A DNA stretch of 64,000 nucleotides from Pseudomonas gingeri (GCF_013386165.1 NZ_JACAOS010000013.1:16502-80501); one strand, 5' to 3'; shown: positions 29,894-42,298, counted from the first letter of the stretch. The notes: generated by a model from the letters alone, not told the origin. Made by a program: numbers and translations.

Positions 29894-32684
29894 GTTCACG
29901 ATAACCTTGGATGCCTTTGTCGAGGAAGCTCTCAACCTTGTTGCCCATGACGCCACCCAGGCCCTTCAGTACAAACTGAAGGAAGATACCGTGGTCGCCT
30001 CGTTCGTTTTGCGGAGCCTGTTGACTGAACTCGTCATACTGGACCCAGTAGCGGTTGATCAGGCGCAGCTTCCAGCAGCAGTTGTCGTACTCGAAGCCAC
30101 CGAAGGCTTCCAGCGTACGGTTGCGGTTGTAGTCGTACTGCCAGCGGCTGATGACGTTCCATTGAGGAACGACAGGCCAGATGACCGAGAAGTCGTGCTG
30201 CTCGATCTTGTAGTAGTCCTTCACGTAGCCAGGTTGGCCAGGTGTGCCGTAGTCGCCGCCGAACTGCCATTGGCCGGTGTTCTGGTTGTAGATCACCTGG
30301 TCGTTGCGATAGCGATAGCCGGCGTTGATAACCTTGTTCGGGTTGTCTTCGGGCTGGTAGTGGAACATCGCACTGCCGGAACGTGGCTGGTGACTTTTCG
30401 GGTCCCAGTTGTAGTCGGCGGTGGCGCGCCAGTCGCGGTTGAAGTTGTAGGCATATTCCAGGGCGTACGGCGAGACGTTGGTCTTGGCGTCGGCACGGGT
30501 ATTGAAGTCAACACCCGGCAGTTGCACGGTACGGTCCTTGAAGTACAAGGCCTGGCCAATGCTCACGCGCTGACGTTCGAAACCGTTGTCTTCGATCCAG
30601 CGGCTGGTGACACCCAGGGACAGTTTGTTCTCGTCACCGACGCGGTCGTTGCCGGAGAAACGGTTTTCACGGAACAGCGACGCATAGTTGAAGCTGTATT
30701 CGCCGGTGTCGAACACAGGAATGTCTTGCTGGTTCTTCTCAGGAACATAGAGATAGAACAGGCGAGGTTCCAGGGTCTGGCGATAGTTGGTGCCAAACAG
30801 TTCGGTGTTGCGGTCGAAGTACAGGCCGCTGTCGATGCTGGCGATCGGGACGCCACGGCTTTGCGAGCTGTTGTAGGTTCCGCCGAGGTAACTCGTGCCA
30901 GCCTGGGCCGCAGCAAACTGGGCGGCCACGATGTCGGCCTTGCCCTGAGAGCTGAGATCCAGATCGTATTGGGTGTACTGATACTTGAGCGACGGCGTGA
31001 CGAAACCATAAGTCCAGTTCAGCGGCAGGTTGATCCCCGGCTTGAGGTTCAAGCGGTCGCCGTTGGCGCGGGCCAGGCCGGTCACGTTGGTGTCCAGGCG
31101 CGGCGCGACAACGCCATCCTTGTCAGAGAAGGTGCCGTTTTCCAGACTCCGCTCAAAACGGGTGGCTTCAGTTTCGTAGGTGAAATTGAGGCCTTCCGGA
31201 TGATAAGGCAGGGCACCGTTGAAGGTGATCTGTGGCAGGCGGTTGTACGGTGTGATCACCGCCACGCTCGCCAGCTCATAGGCTTGCACGTTCACCTGGG
31301 CGGTGAAGTCGTCACCGCGATAGCTCGCCGTGGCCTGTTGGTTCACATAGTCAACACCCCGGATGCCGACCTGGTTGCTCTGCAGATCCTGGAGGTAGTA
31401 CGGGTCACTGATCTTGGTGTAGTCGACGGTGGTCAGGACTCGTGAATCCAGGCCACCCTTGTGTTGCCAGTTGACCAGGTAACGATCTTTCGTGGCATCC
31501 GACTGCAGGGAGCGATCACTGCTTTCGTCATTCAGGTACGCGCCGCCAAACTGCCCTTCGCTGGACTTGGTCAGGTAGCGGAACTCGCCTTCGGTCAACA
31601 GACCGCGCTTGCTCATGTAGTGCGGGTACAACGTGGCATCGTAGTTCGGTGCCAGGTTGAAGTAGTAAGGCGTGGTCAGGTTGAAACCGGAAGTACTGTC
31701 GCTGGAGAAGCTCGGCGGCAGGAAACCGGACTGACGACGGTCGTCGATCGGGAAGTAGATGTACGGGGTGTAGAGGACCGGAATGTCCTTGACCCGCAAG
31801 GTCACGTTGGTCGCCGTACCGAAGCCGGTCGCCGGGTTCAGGGTGATGTTATTACCCTTGAGCTGCCAGGCGTTGCTGTTCGGTTCGCACGTGGTGTACG
31901 TACCGTCCTTGAGGCGAATGATCGAGTTTTCGGCGCGCTTGGCGTACAGCGCGTTACCGCGTACCCGCGATTTGTGCATCACGTATTCGGCGTTGTCGAC
32001 CCGCGATTCACCCGTGTCCATCTGCACTTCGGCATGGTCACCGACCAGCAGGGCGCCCTGGTCGCGAACCCGAACGTTGCCGTTCAGTTCACCACGGTTT
32101 TCAGCCTGGTACAGGCTGGCCTCGTCGGCCTCGACCTGCATGCTGCCCTGGCGCATGACCACGTCACCGGCCAGGGTGGCGACCTGCTTGTCCTGTTCAT
32201 AACGCGAGGCTTTGGCCCCGATGAACGTCGGCGAATCACTTTTATTCGTCGTGTCATTCATGCCAGGACGAATTGGTTCGATATAGGAACCAGAGCAGTA
32301 AGGACCGGCTTCGGCCAACTGGGCGGGCGTCAGCTTCTCACGAGGGACCCAGTCGAGGTGACTGTAGTCGGCACTGCGCGACTTCAGGCCGCGGCCCTTG
32401 GCCTCGGTGACCAGCACCGGGCCGGCAGCTTTTTCGCTGCTGGAACCGCTGTCCGCAGGGGCATTGGTGCCCAAAGCCTCGGCGTTCCCGTCATGCATGG
32501 GGCGCGGTGGCAACTGGGCCGTGGTGGTTTTGGGCGCACAGTCCCAGGCTCCGGAAGCAGAGACAGAACAGTCATACTGTTCCGCGGCGACCGCGAACGG
32601 GGTGGCAAGAGGTTGCAGAGCCAGCAAACCGCCGGTAACCAGCAACGGAAATTTTTTACGAAACGCGGGGGATTTCAATGCCAT
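29874..32684 (-). CDS. lptD: LPS-assembly outer-membrane protein LptD
   Basis: 936 residues. Signal peptide ([22 protein letters not shown]), a periplasmic OstA/LptA-like domain (about 150-290) and a large C-terminal beta-barrel. Cysteines in YDCS, WDCAP, CEPNS and the CCWKL pair are those used for the disulfides of mature LptD. With LptE it inserts LPS into the outer leaflet. First gene of a long operon (lptD-surA-pdxA-rsmA-apaG-apaH-glpE). A TATTAT -10-like box lies upstream in the gap shared with amgK. Confidence 0.96.
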   Translation of the reverse strand: MALKSPAFRKKFPLLVTGGLLALQPLATPFAVAAEQYDCSVSASGAWDCAPKTTTAQLPPRPMHDGNAEALGTNAPADSGSSSEKAAGPVLVTEAKGRGLKSRSADYSHLDWVPREKLTPAQLAEAGPYCSGSYIEPIRPGMNDTTNKSDSPTFIGAKASRYEQDKQVATLAGDVVMRQGSMQVEADEASLYQAENRGELNGNVRVRDQGALLVGDHAEVQMDTGESRVDNAEYVMHKSRVRGNALYAKRAENSIIRLKDGTYTTCEPNSNAWQLKGNNITLNPATGFGTATNVTLRVKDIPVLYTPYIYFPIDDRRQSGFLPPSFSSDSTSGFNLTTPYYFNLAPNYDATLYPHYMSKRGLLTEGEFRYLTKSSEGQFGGAYLNDESSDRSLQSDATKDRYLVNWQHKGGLDSRVLTTVDYTKISDPYYLQDLQSNQVGIRGVDYVNQQATASYRGDDFTAQVNVQAYELASVAVITPYNRLPQITFNGALPYHPEGLNFTYETEATRFERSLENGTFSDKDGVVAPRLDTNVTGLARANGDRLNLKPGINLPLNWTYGFVTPSLKYQYTQYDLDLSSQGKADIVAAQFAAAQAGTSYLGGTYNSSQSRGVPIASIDSGLYFDRNTELFGTNYRQTLEPRLFYLYVPEKNQQDIPVFDTGEYSFNYASLFRENRFSGNDRVGDENKLSLGVTSRWIEDNGFERQRVSIGQALYFKDRTVQLPGVDFNTRADAKTNVSPYALEYAYNFNRDWRATADYNWDPKSHQPRSGSAMFHYQPEDNPNKVINAGYRYRNDQVIYNQNTGQWQFGGDYGTPGQPGYVKDYYKIEQHDFSVIWPVVPQWNVISRWQYDYNRNRTLEAFGGFEYDNCCWKLRLINRYWVQYDEFSQQAPQNERGDHGIFLQFVLKGLGGVMGNKVESFLDKGIQGYREREDQAF

Positions 32685-32814
32685 CTTATTAGTCCGGGCT
32701 TCCTGCGTGCCATCTGCCCGCGGTGGGGGTCACACGCCTATCGATGGTCAGAAAAAGATGCTGGATAATAAAGCAACACCCGCTTGACGGCTAGCGTCGT
32801 CGGAGACCCATGTA

Positions 32815-34511
<1,697 letters not shown>

Positions 34512-34513
34512 TT

Positions 34514-35281
34514 ATGTTGTGGCCAGGGACTCTGATTGGAGCCGGAGCGGGTTTTGCCATTGCCAGTATTCCGGGGGCCATGTTGGGCGCGTTGCTCGGG
34601 CAGGCGTTGGATCGGCGCCTGCAACTGCACAGCCTTGCACATTTACGCGAACGTCTGGGGGGCAAGCCGGCGTTGCGCAACGATGAATTGCTGTTTGTCT
34701 TGCTGGGACGGCTGGCCAAGAGTGATGGGCAAGTGGTCGACGGCCATATCCAGCAGGCGCGTGAGGAAATGCGTCAGCTGGATATGCCCGATGCGGGACG
34801 GCGTCGGGCGATTGCCGCATTCAACCGGGGTAAGTCGGGGCGCGATCGACTGCGCGGCTACCTGAACCACCTGAAGGCCCAGCCCCATGCCGCCGAAGGC
34901 GTTTTGCGGGCGTGCTGGCGAATGGTCTGGGCCGATGGCCGGGTCGGCTCGAAGGAGCGCGAGTTGATCATGCTCTGGGGGAAATGGCTGGGCTGGACGA
35001 GCCACCAGGTCGAGGCGCTGGCCCACGATTACGAGCCGGGTCGCAAGGCGCTGTCGAGCACGACCGGGACTTACGAGGAAGCGTTGGTATTACTGGGCGT
35101 GGCAACCAACAGTGAGCCGGCGCAGATCAAACGGGCTTATCGGCGCCTGCTCAGCCGTCACCACCCCGACAAGGTGGCGGGCAACGGCGCGACGCCTTTG
35201 CAAGTGCGCGAGGCCACGGAGAAAACCCGCGATCTGCACAATGCCTATGCGCTGATTCGTGAGCGAAGGGATTTCCGTTAG
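34514..35281 (+). CDS. membrane-anchored TerB/DnaJ-domain (DjlA-like) protein
   Basis: 255 residues. One glycine-rich N-terminal membrane helix (GAGAGFAIASIPGAMLGALLG), a central TerB-like helical domain with LFVLLGRLAKSDGQV and CWRMVWADGRVG, and a C-terminal J-domain with the diagnostic HHPDK. This is the DjlA layout; the protein would recruit and stimulate DnaK at the membrane. Two bases separate it from murU. Confidence 0.88.
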   Translation: MLWPGTLIGAGAGFAIASIPGAMLGALLGQALDRRLQLHSLAHLRERLGGKPALRNDELLFVLLGRLAKSDGQVVDGHIQQAREEMRQLDMPDAGRRRAIAAFNRGKSGRDRLRGYLNHLKAQPHAAEGVLRACWRMVWADGRVGSKERELIMLWGKWLGWTSHQVEALAHDYEPGRKALSSTTGTYEEALVLLGVATNSEPAQIKRAYRRLLSRHHPDKVAGNGATPLQVREATEKTRDLHNAYALIRERRDFR

Positions 35282-35313
35282 ACCGGGGGATTGCTGCCGG
35301 TTGGACGATCGCC

Positions 35314-35401
35314 ATCGCCAGCAAGCCGGCTCCCACAGCATCGCGTCTCACCGCAAAATATCGCCAGGCCCTATCTCCGTGGGAGCCGGCTTGCTGGCGA
35401 T
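35314..35401. repeat. paired REP palindrome
   Basis: ATCGCCAGCAAGCCGGCTCC and its inverse GGAGCCGGCTTGCTGGCGAT, 45-50 bp apart, lie between two convergent genes. The outer end is CCACAG/GTGGG rather than CTACAG/GTAGG, a variant arm. Confidence 0.85.
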
Positions 35402-35458
35402 GGCGCCCGGAGAGGCGCCGCAAGGGCTTATTGCATGCAGGCAGGCCAGCGCCTTTAA

Positions 35459-36448
35459 TCAGGGGCTGTTCGGATCCTGCGGGTTCAGCCAGCCGCGAAT
35501 GCGTCGGAACAACTGCTCCTGCCCGGCATTGCCTGGCAGGGCCTTCAGCGCAACCTGGTTGTAGCTCGAGGTTTTCTGCCGCTTGCTGGCCTGCAAGCGC
35601 TCCAGCGCCGCTTTACGATCCAGCGGCTGCTCCTGGTAGAAAAAATCCGCCGTCGGCAGTTTCAGCGTGGGGGTGATCTGGGCCAGGCCCTGTGCCGCCA
35701 TGGTTGGCGTCTGCGCGGCTACCAGCAGCAGCTTCTGAATCTGCGGTGAGGGCTTCTCGCTCATGTAGCGGGCTGCCCAGTACGCGCCGGTACCATGGCC
35801 CAGGAGAACCACGCTGCGGGCATTTTGCTGTTTCGCATAGGCAATCGCGGCGTCGATTCGTGCGAAGATCCGTTCGGCATCGGCCTTCAGATGGTCTTCG
35901 GTGGTTTGCGCAGCGGCCTGGTCGACCACCTCGGCTTCGGCACTGGCCGCCTGTTCGATGGGCTTGGCCGTGGTGCTGGCGTCCTTGCTGTTGCTGGCGG
36001 TCGCCGCCGGCGCCTTGGGCGTCTCGGCCACCCGTGGCGCGATTGCGTCGCTTTGCAGGTCCGGCAGGGTCAGGCTCAGGCTGCTCCACTTGGCATCCGG
36101 GAACTTGCGCCGCAACGGACCGATTGCCTGGGGCCAGTCAGCGGTTTCGCCGGCACCGGGAATCAGGATCACCGCGCCCAGGGGCGAAGGTGTGTTGGCC
36201 GGTTTCCATAAGGCCAGGAAGCTGTCGCCGCCGGCTTGCAGTTGCTGTTGTTCCTGCTGGGGCAGTTGCCGCTCCAGCGCGGTCGCGTCTTCCTGGCTGC
36301 GTTCAGGCAGGGGCTGGCGCTCCACCGGCTTGTCGGCGGGCTTCTGCGCCGGAGCTGGCGTCGGGTCGGCGGCCATGGCGGGCGCGGCACAAGGTAGTAT
36401 CAGCGACAGGCACAGCGCAGGCAGTGCCAGGCGGTAGAGAAGGGGCAT
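35459..36448 (-). CDS. DUF3530 family exported protein
   Basis: 329 residues from ATG 36448, with GGAAAA upstream. A signal peptide (LYRLALPALCLSLILPCAAPAMA) precedes a Pro/Gln/Glu-rich linker and an alpha/beta-hydrolase-like domain: GAVILIPGAGETADW early and VVLLGHGTGAYWAARY, resembling a G-x-S/H-x-G nucleophile elbow with His in place of Ser. An Ala/Thr/Lys-rich insert lies near residues 170-200. Likely the PA0599 equivalent. Function unknown; the missing serine argues against ordinary hydrolase activity. Confidence 0.8.
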   Translation of the reverse strand: MPLLYRLALPALCLSLILPCAAPAMAADPTPAPAQKPADKPVERQPLPERSQEDATALERQLPQQEQQQLQAGGDSFLALWKPANTPSPLGAVILIPGAGETADWPQAIGPLRRKFPDAKWSSLSLTLPDLQSDAIAPRVAETPKAPAATASNSKDASTTAKPIEQAASAEAEVVDQAAAQTTEDHLKADAERIFARIDAAIAYAKQQNARSVVLLGHGTGAYWAARYMSEKPSPQIQKLLLVAAQTPTMAAQGLAQITPTLKLPTADFFYQEQPLDRKAALERLQASKRQKTSSYNQVALKALPGNAGQEQLFRRIRGWLNPQDPNSP

Positions 36449-36520
36449 CGGATTTTCCAGGCCAGAGTCATCCTGGCAGCCTAATGGGTTGGTCAGCATT
36501 TGTCAGTGTGTGAGCGTCGG

Positions 36521-38914
36521 ATGATACGGTTTTGCTGCCTGTGGGTTATCGGCTGTTTGTGTTTTCCCTTGATTGCCTGGGCGGCTCCGGCTCCCCATGG
36601 GCAGGGTATTGCCTGGTCCGGCGAGCAGCGCGAGTGGCTCGACCAGCACCGCGAACTGCGGGTTGGCCTGGTCCTGCAGGCGCCCTATGCGCAATATGAC
36701 CGTCGGCTGCAGCGCTTGTCCGGAGCCAATGTGGAACTCATGGCCTGGGTCGCCAAAAGCCTCGACATCGAGCTGACCTGGCGTAACTTTCCTGATCAGG
36801 CGCAACTGGAAAAGGCCTTGCGCGAGGGCGAGATCGATCTGGCGCCGGGGCTGACCCAGACCCCGGCGGGCCTGCGCCTGTGGCTGTTCTCCGATCCTTA
36901 TATGCGTGTACCACAGTTGGTGGTCGGCGAGCGCAACGGCGCCGGCGCCGTGGAACTGGAAAAGCTCGACAACCAGACGCGCGTGGCCGTACGGATGCCC
37001 AGTGTGGTCGCCGACTACCTGCGCAGCACTTACCCCAACCTCAATCTGCAGGGTGTGCCGCTGGAGCGCCAGGCCTTGCAATTGTTGACCAGCCAGCAGG
37101 CGCGTTATGCGGTGATCGACGAGGCGCAGCTCAGTCGCCTGTCCAATGAGGAAGAGTTCGCCGGTTTGGCGGTGGTCGGCGATATTGGTTTGCCGCAGCT
37201 CCTGCGGGTGGCGACGCGGCGTGACTGGCCGGAACTCGCCGGTATCGTGGAAAAGGCCCTGCACGCCATCCCGGCGCGGGATCTGGAACAATTGCATGCC
37301 CGCTGGCTGCAACCGAAATACCCGCGCCTGGCCGAGTCGCCAGGGTTCTGGCAAAACCTCTGCCTGCTACTGGTGGTGTTGCTGTTGGCAGGCCTGGCCA
37401 TTATTTTCTGGTTGCGTCGCCAGCAACACGGCCTGGAGCATGAGTTGCTTGCTGCCCGGGAAGCCCTCGCCCGGCGTGAGGCGAGCGAAGAAGCCTTGCG
37501 CCTGACCCAGTTTTCCATCGACCAGAGCACGGTGGGGATTCTCTGGGTCAACTGGGACAGTCATGTCCGTTATGCCAACCGGGCGGCGGAAGAGATGCTC
37601 GGTTACCCGCCGGGCGGGGTGTTCGACCGGCCCTTGATCGACTTCGATCCCAATCTGCACATGGACCGCTGGCTGAACCTGTGGAAGCGTGCCCGGGCCA
37701 GTGAGGAGGGGCCGCAGAGCCTGGAAACCGAGTGCGTGCGCGCCGATGGCAGCATCTTGCCGGCCGATGTGTCGTTGAGCTTCCTGCGGTTTCGCGAGGG
37801 TGAATACCTGGTGGTCTACCTCAACGATGTCACCGAGCGCCGTCGCGCACTGGCGGCAGCGCAGGAAAGCGAAGCACGCTTGAAGGCGATCGCCGCCAAT
37901 GTGCCGGGCCTGGTGTTCCGTCTGGAGCGCGTGCCGCTGACCGGCGAACTGCATTTTCCCTACATCAGCGAAGGCAGCGAGACCCTGGTCGGTTATGCCC
38001 CGGCGACCCTGCGCCAGCAGGACATCGGACTGCGAAGCCTGGTGCATCCGGACGACAAGGCCAGCTACCACCAGACTCAGGATCGGGCGCTTGAATCGGA
38101 CAGCGACTGGTCCTGGCAAGGCCGGATCATGACGCGTGAGGGGCGGCAACGCTGGGCCGAGATCAAGGCCATCAGCCGCCGGCTGGAGGATGGCAGCGTG
38201 GTTTGGGACGGTATCGTCTGGGATATCAGCGAAAGCAAGCGCATCGAGTTGGAACTGGCCGCGTCCCGTGAGCAGTTGCGCGAGCTGTCCGCCCACCTGG
38301 AAAGCGTCCGCGAAGAGGAAAAGGCCCGCATCGCCCGGGAAGTTCACGACGAGTTGGGGCAGATGCTGACGGTGCTCAAGCTGGAAACCTCCATGTGCGA
38401 ACTGGCCTATGCCCAGCTTGATCCCGGCCTGAATGACCGGCTCAACAGCATGAAGAAGCTGATTGCCCAGTTGTTCCAGCTGGTCCGGGATGTCGCGACC
38501 GCTTTGCGTCCGCCGATTCTCGATGCCGGCATTGCCTCGGCCATCGAGTGGCAGGCCCGGCGGTTCGAGGCCCGGACCCAGATTCCGTGCCTGGTACAAG
38601 TGCCCGAACATCTGCCGGCCCTCAGCGATGCGAAAGCCATTGGCCTGTTCCGTATCCTCCAGGAAGCACTGACCAACGTCATGCGCCATGCCCAGGCCCA
38701 TACTGTTGAGCTGACGCTAGTCATTGAAGGCGAGGATTTATGCCTGACCATCAGTGATGATGGCGTAGGATTCGTCTCCGCCAGCGGCAGGCCGACCTCC
38801 TTTGGGGTGGTGGGCATGCGTGAGCGGGTGCTGATGCTCGGCGGTACGCTGCGCTTGGAAAGCGTGGTGGGTGAGGGGACGACTCTGAACGCACGGGTGC
38901 CGCTGGATAGGTAG
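36521..38914 (+). CDS. agtS: AgtS-like sensor histidine kinase
   Basis: About 797 residues from ATG 36521; a TTG at 36500 in frame would add seven. Signal segment (FCCLWVIGCLCFPLIAWA), periplasmic family-3 solute-binding domain, transmembrane helix (LCLLLVVLLLAGLAIIFWL), two PAS domains, a HisKA_3 dimerisation helix with the phospho-acceptor His in IAREVHDELGQML and an ATPase domain (SDDGVGF, GVVGMRERV). agtR follows and the agt transporter lies beyond it, matching P. aeruginosa AgtSR, which controls uptake of 5-aminovalerate and 4-aminobutyrate. Confidence 0.82.
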   Translation: MIRFCCLWVIGCLCFPLIAWAAPAPHGQGIAWSGEQREWLDQHRELRVGLVLQAPYAQYDRRLQRLSGANVELMAWVAKSLDIELTWRNFPDQAQLEKALREGEIDLAPGLTQTPAGLRLWLFSDPYMRVPQLVVGERNGAGAVELEKLDNQTRVAVRMPSVVADYLRSTYPNLNLQGVPLERQALQLLTSQQARYAVIDEAQLSRLSNEEEFAGLAVVGDIGLPQLLRVATRRDWPELAGIVEKALHAIPARDLEQLHARWLQPKYPRLAESPGFWQNLCLLLVVLLLAGLAIIFWLRRQQHGLEHELLAAREALARREASEEALRLTQFSIDQSTVGILWVNWDSHVRYANRAAEEMLGYPPGGVFDRPLIDFDPNLHMDRWLNLWKRARASEEGPQSLETECVRADGSILPADVSLSFLRFREGEYLVVYLNDVTERRRALAAAQESEARLKAIAANVPGLVFRLERVPLTGELHFPYISEGSETLVGYAPATLRQQDIGLRSLVHPDDKASYHQTQDRALESDSDWSWQGRIMTREGRQRWAEIKAISRRLEDGSVVWDGIVWDISESKRIELELAASREQLRELSAHLESVREEEKARIAREVHDELGQMLTVLKLETSMCELAYAQLDPGLNDRLNSMKKLIAQLFQLVRDVATALRPPILDAGIASAIEWQARRFEARTQIPCLVQVPEHLPALSDAKAIGLFRILQEALTNVMRHAQAHTVELTLVIEGEDLCLTISDDGVGFVSASGRPTSFGVVGMRERVLMLGGTLRLESVVGEGTTLNARVPLDR

Positions 38915-38928
38915 GCCTTGGAGGCCCT

Positions 38929-38999
38929 ATCGCGAGCAAGCTCGCTCCTACAGTGTCCGCATACAGCCAATATCGTGTAGGAGCGAGCTTGCTCGCGAT
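38929..38999. repeat. paired REP palindrome between agtS and agtR
   Basis: ATCGCGAGCAAGCTCGCTCC and its inverse GGAGCGAGCTTGCTCGCGAT, about 30 bp apart, with TACAG/TGTAG ends. It lies inside an otherwise two-gene operon, so the transcript can fold here and may be processed. Confidence 0.87.
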
Positions 39000-39031
39000 G
39001 GCGGTCCAACTGATTCAACCGGGAGAAAATC

Positions 39032-39661
39032 GTGATCCGCGTACTGGTAGCTGAAGACCACACCATTGTCCGCGAGGGCATCAAGCAGTTGATCGGTCTG
39101 GCCAAGGACCTGTCCGTGGTGGGCGAGGCCAGCAATGGCGAACAGTTGCTCGAAGTCCTGCGCCAGACGCCCTGCGAAGTGGTCCTGCTGGATATCTCCA
39201 TGCCCGGCGTCAATGGCCTGGAGGCCATCCCGCGGATTCGCGCGTTGAGCAATCCCCCGGCGATCCTGGTGTTGTCCATGCACGACGAGGCGCAGATGGC
39301 GGCCCGTGCGCTTAAGGTCGGCGCCGCCGGCTACGCCACCAAGGACAGCGATCCGGCACTGTTGCTGACGGCGATTCGCAAGGTCGCGGCCGGTGGTCGC
39401 TATATTGATCCGGACCTGGCCGACCGGATGGTCTTCGAAGTCGGCCTGACCGATTCGCGGCCGCTGCATGCCTTGCTCTCGGAGCGAGAGTTTTCGGTTT
39501 TCGAGCGCTTGGCCCAGGGCGCCAACGTCAACGACATCGCCCAGCAACTGGCTCTGAGCAGCAAGACCATCAGCACCCACAAGGCGCGGCTGATGCAGAA
39601 ACTCAACATCACCTCCCTGGCCGAACTGGTGAAATATGCGATGGAGCACAAGCTGCTCTAA
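39032..39661 (+). CDS. agtR: AgtR-like LuxR-family response regulator
   Basis: 209 residues. Receiver domain with AEDH acidic pair, phospho-acceptor Asp54 in VVLLDISMPG and switch Lys in ATKDSD, followed by a LuxR-type HTH (ALSSKTISTHKARLMQKLNI). Start GTG 39032 with GGGAGAA upstream. Cognate to AgtS, whose gene ends 117 bp upstream, and expected to activate agtABCD. Confidence 0.85.
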   Translation: MIRVLVAEDHTIVREGIKQLIGLAKDLSVVGEASNGEQLLEVLRQTPCEVVLLDISMPGVNGLEAIPRIRALSNPPAILVLSMHDEAQMAARALKVGAAGYATKDSDPALLLTAIRKVAAGGRYIDPDLADRMVFEVGLTDSRPLHALLSEREFSVFERLAQGANVNDIAQQLALSSKTISTHKARLMQKLNITSLAELVKYAMEHKLL

Positions 39662-39673
39662 CTCTGCGCGCAC

Positions 39674-39777
39674 CCTGTAGGAGCGAGCTTGCTCGCGATG
39701 GACGTCAACGATGACGTGGGGTGCCTGATGCTCTGCGGTGCCTGGGCCACCATCGCGAGCAAGCTCGCTCCTACAGG
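39674..39777. repeat. paired REP palindrome downstream of agtR
   Basis: CTGTAGGAGCGAGCTTGCTC...GCGAT and inverse ATCGCGAGCAAGCTCGC...TCCTACAG, about 50 bp apart. The remaining 230 bp before agtA hold no gene; the agtABCD promoter should lie there, but I see no clear hexamers. Confidence 0.87.
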
Positions 39778-40004
39778 GGGCGCATATCCATTTGCGACAA
39801 CTCCGCAGCTGCCTTGGACCCTGTTCCGGGCCTCGCCGTCCGGAGCTCCCCGCCGGCATATCCAATCCCGCCATTCTTGTAGGGCAATCCCTACCCCAAT
39901 TCTTCCAGACGGCTGAGGCCAATCTCTCCCGCCCCCCGATTTGCGCTGCCCCGAGCCTTCACTAGGCTTAGCCCCACGGCAGTCCAAAACAAAAAGGTGA
40001 GGGT

Positions 40005-41129
40005 ATGAGCGAGGTTGATTCAAGCGCTGGGGCGAACGATGTACTGGTCAGCTTTCGTGGCGTACAAAAAAGCTACGACGGCGAGAACCTGATCGTCAAA
40101 GACCTCAACCTGGACATTCGCAAGGGCGAATTCCTTACCCTGCTCGGGCCTTCCGGCTCCGGCAAGACCACCAGCCTGATGATGCTGGCCGGGTTCGAAA
40201 CTCCGACCGCCGGCGAAATCCTCTTGGCCGGACGCTCCATCAACAATGTGCCTCCGCACAAGCGCGACATCGGCATGGTGTTCCAGAACTACGCTCTGTT
40301 CCCGCACATGACCGTCGCCGAGAACCTGGCGTTTCCGTTGACCGTGCGTGGTTTGAGCAAGACCGACGTCAGCGAGCGGGTCAAGCGGGTCCTGGGGATG
40401 GTCCAGCTCGACAAGTTCGCCCAGCGCTACCCGGCGCAGTTGTCCGGCGGCCAGCAGCAGCGGGTGGCGCTGGCCCGGGCCCTGGTGTTCGAACCCCAGT
40501 TGGTGTTGATGGACGAACCCCTCGGTGCACTGGACAAACAGTTGCGCGAACACATGCAGATGGAAATCAAGCATCTGCACCAGCGCCTGGGTGTGACCGT
40601 GGTCTACGTGACCCACGACCAGGGCGAAGCCCTGACCATGTCCGACCGCGTGGCGGTGTTCCACCAGGGCGAGATCCAGCAGATCGCGCCACCGCGCAGC
40701 CTTTACGAAGAACCGAAGAACACCTTCGTCGCCAATTTCATCGGCGAGAACAACCGTCTCAATGGCCGCCTGCACAGCCACACCGGTGATCGTTGCGTGG
40801 TTGAGCTGGGGCGTGGCGAGAAGGTCGAGGCGCTGGCGGTGAATGTCGGTCGGACCGGCGAGCCGGTAACCCTGTCGATCCGCCCGGAACGCATCAGCCT
40901 CAACGGCTCCAGCGAGTCCTGCGTGAACCGCTTCTCGGGCCGCGTGGCCGAGTTCATCTACCTGGGCGATCACGTGCGCGTGCGCCTGGAAGTCTGTGGC
41001 AAGACCGACTTTTTCGTGAAACAGCCCATTGCCGAGCTGGACCCAGCCCTGGCGGTCGGCGACGTCGTACCTATCGGCTGGCAAGTGGAGCACGTTCGCG
41101 CGCTCGATCCGTTACTGGACGCCAGTTGA
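40005..41129 (+). CDS. agtA: ABC transporter ATP-binding protein AgtA
   Basis: 374 residues, PotA-type ATPase: Walker A GPSGSGKTT, Q-loop, signature LSGGQQQRVALARAL, Walker B LVLMDEPLGALD, switch His in THDQGEAL, and a C-terminal TOBE domain. It powers the uptake system with the following binding protein and two permeases. Context with AgtSR points to 5-aminovalerate/4-aminobutyrate rather than polyamines. Confidence 0.87.
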   Translation: MSEVDSSAGANDVLVSFRGVQKSYDGENLIVKDLNLDIRKGEFLTLLGPSGSGKTTSLMMLAGFETPTAGEILLAGRSINNVPPHKRDIGMVFQNYALFPHMTVAENLAFPLTVRGLSKTDVSERVKRVLGMVQLDKFAQRYPAQLSGGQQQRVALARALVFEPQLVLMDEPLGALDKQLREHMQMEIKHLHQRLGVTVVYVTHDQGEALTMSDRVAVFHQGEIQQIAPPRSLYEEPKNTFVANFIGENNRLNGRLHSHTGDRCVVELGRGEKVEALAVNVGRTGEPVTLSIRPERISLNGSSESCVNRFSGRVAEFIYLGDHVRVRLEVCGKTDFFVKQPIAELDPALAVGDVVPIGWQVEHVRALDPLLDAS

Positions 41130-41198
41130 CCGCGGTAACCCAAGAGGCGAATCCATCGCCCCGTGCTTCACCAACCTGCACTGTGGAGAAAAGAATAA

Positions 41199-42239
41199 AT
41201 GCTTAAATCCCTGAAATTCAGCGCCCTGACCCTTGGGCTGATGTGCGCGGCAAATGTCATGGCGGCGCCCGACCTGACCGTGGTGTCCTTTGGTGGCGCG
41301 AACAAGGCTGCACAGGTCAAGGCGTTCTATGCGCCGTGGGAAGCGGCGGGCAAGGGCAAGATCGTTGCGGGTGAGTACAACGGTGAAATGGCCAAGGTCA
41401 AGGCCATGGTCGACACCAAGAGCGTGTCCTGGGATCTGGTGGAAGTCGAGTCGCCGGAACTGTCCCGCGGTTGCGACGAAGACATGTTCGAACCCCTCGA
41501 CCCGGCGCTGTTCGGCAAGAGCGAAGACTACGTCAAGGGCGCCATCCAGCCTTGCGGCGTAGGCTTCTTCGTCTGGTCGACGGTACTGGCCTACAACGCT
41601 GACAAAGTAAGCAGTGCACCGACCAGCTGGGCCGATTTCTGGGACACCAAGAAATTCCCGGGCAAGCGTGGCCTGCGCAAGGGCGCCAAGTACACCCTGG
41701 AGTTCGCCCTGATGGCTGACGGCGTGGCGCCGAAAGACGTCTACAAGGTACTGGCCGGCAAGGATGGCCAGGACCGTGCGTTCAAGAAACTCGACGAGCT
41801 GAAACCGAATATCCAGTGGTGGGAAGCTGGCGCCCAGCCGCCGCAGTACCTCGCTTCTGGCGACGTGGTGATGAGTTCGGCCTACAACGGTCGGATCGCT
41901 GCGGTACAGAAAGAAAGCAACCTGAAAGTGGTCTGGAACGGCGGCGTCTATGACTTCGACGCTTGGGCAATTCCAAAAGGCCTGAAGGGCGAGCGTCTTG
42001 AAGCGGCGAAGAAATTCATCGCCTTCTCGGTGATGCCGCAACAGCAGAAGGTCTACTCGGAGAACATCGCCTACGGCCCGGCCAACACCCAGGCGGTACC
42101 GTTGCTCGACAAGGCGATCCTGAAAGACATGCCGACCACCCCGGAAAACATCGCCAACCAGGTGCAGATCGACGTTGCCTTCTGGGCGGATAACGGCGAG
42201 CAGCTGGAGCAGCGCTTCAACGCCTGGGCTGCCAAATAA
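41199..42239 (+). CDS. agtB: periplasmic substrate-binding protein AgtB
   Basis: 346 residues. Signal peptide LKFSALTLGLMCAANVMAA with cleavage after AMA-type residues, then a PotD/PotF-like solute-binding fold (DLTVVSFGGANKAAQVKAF; GVGFFVWSTVLAYNADKV). RBS GGAGAA precedes ATG. As I recall, P. aeruginosa has a second binding protein gene before agtA; none is present here. Confidence 0.86.
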   Translation: MLKSLKFSALTLGLMCAANVMAAPDLTVVSFGGANKAAQVKAFYAPWEAAGKGKIVAGEYNGEMAKVKAMVDTKSVSWDLVEVESPELSRGCDEDMFEPLDPALFGKSEDYVKGAIQPCGVGFFVWSTVLAYNADKVSSAPTSWADFWDTKKFPGKRGLRKGAKYTLEFALMADGVAPKDVYKVLAGKDGQDRAFKKLDELKPNIQWWEAGAQPPQYLASGDVVMSSAYNGRIAAVQKESNLKVVWNGGVYDFDAWAIPKGLKGERLEAAKKFIAFSVMPQQQKVYSENIAYGPANTQAVPLLDKAILKDMPTTPENIANQVQIDVAFWADNGEQLEQRFNAWAAK

Positions 42240-42298
42240 GCACGCTCCGGCTGACGCGGCATAACCTGTGGGGCCTCGCTCTTACAGGCAGCGCATAA

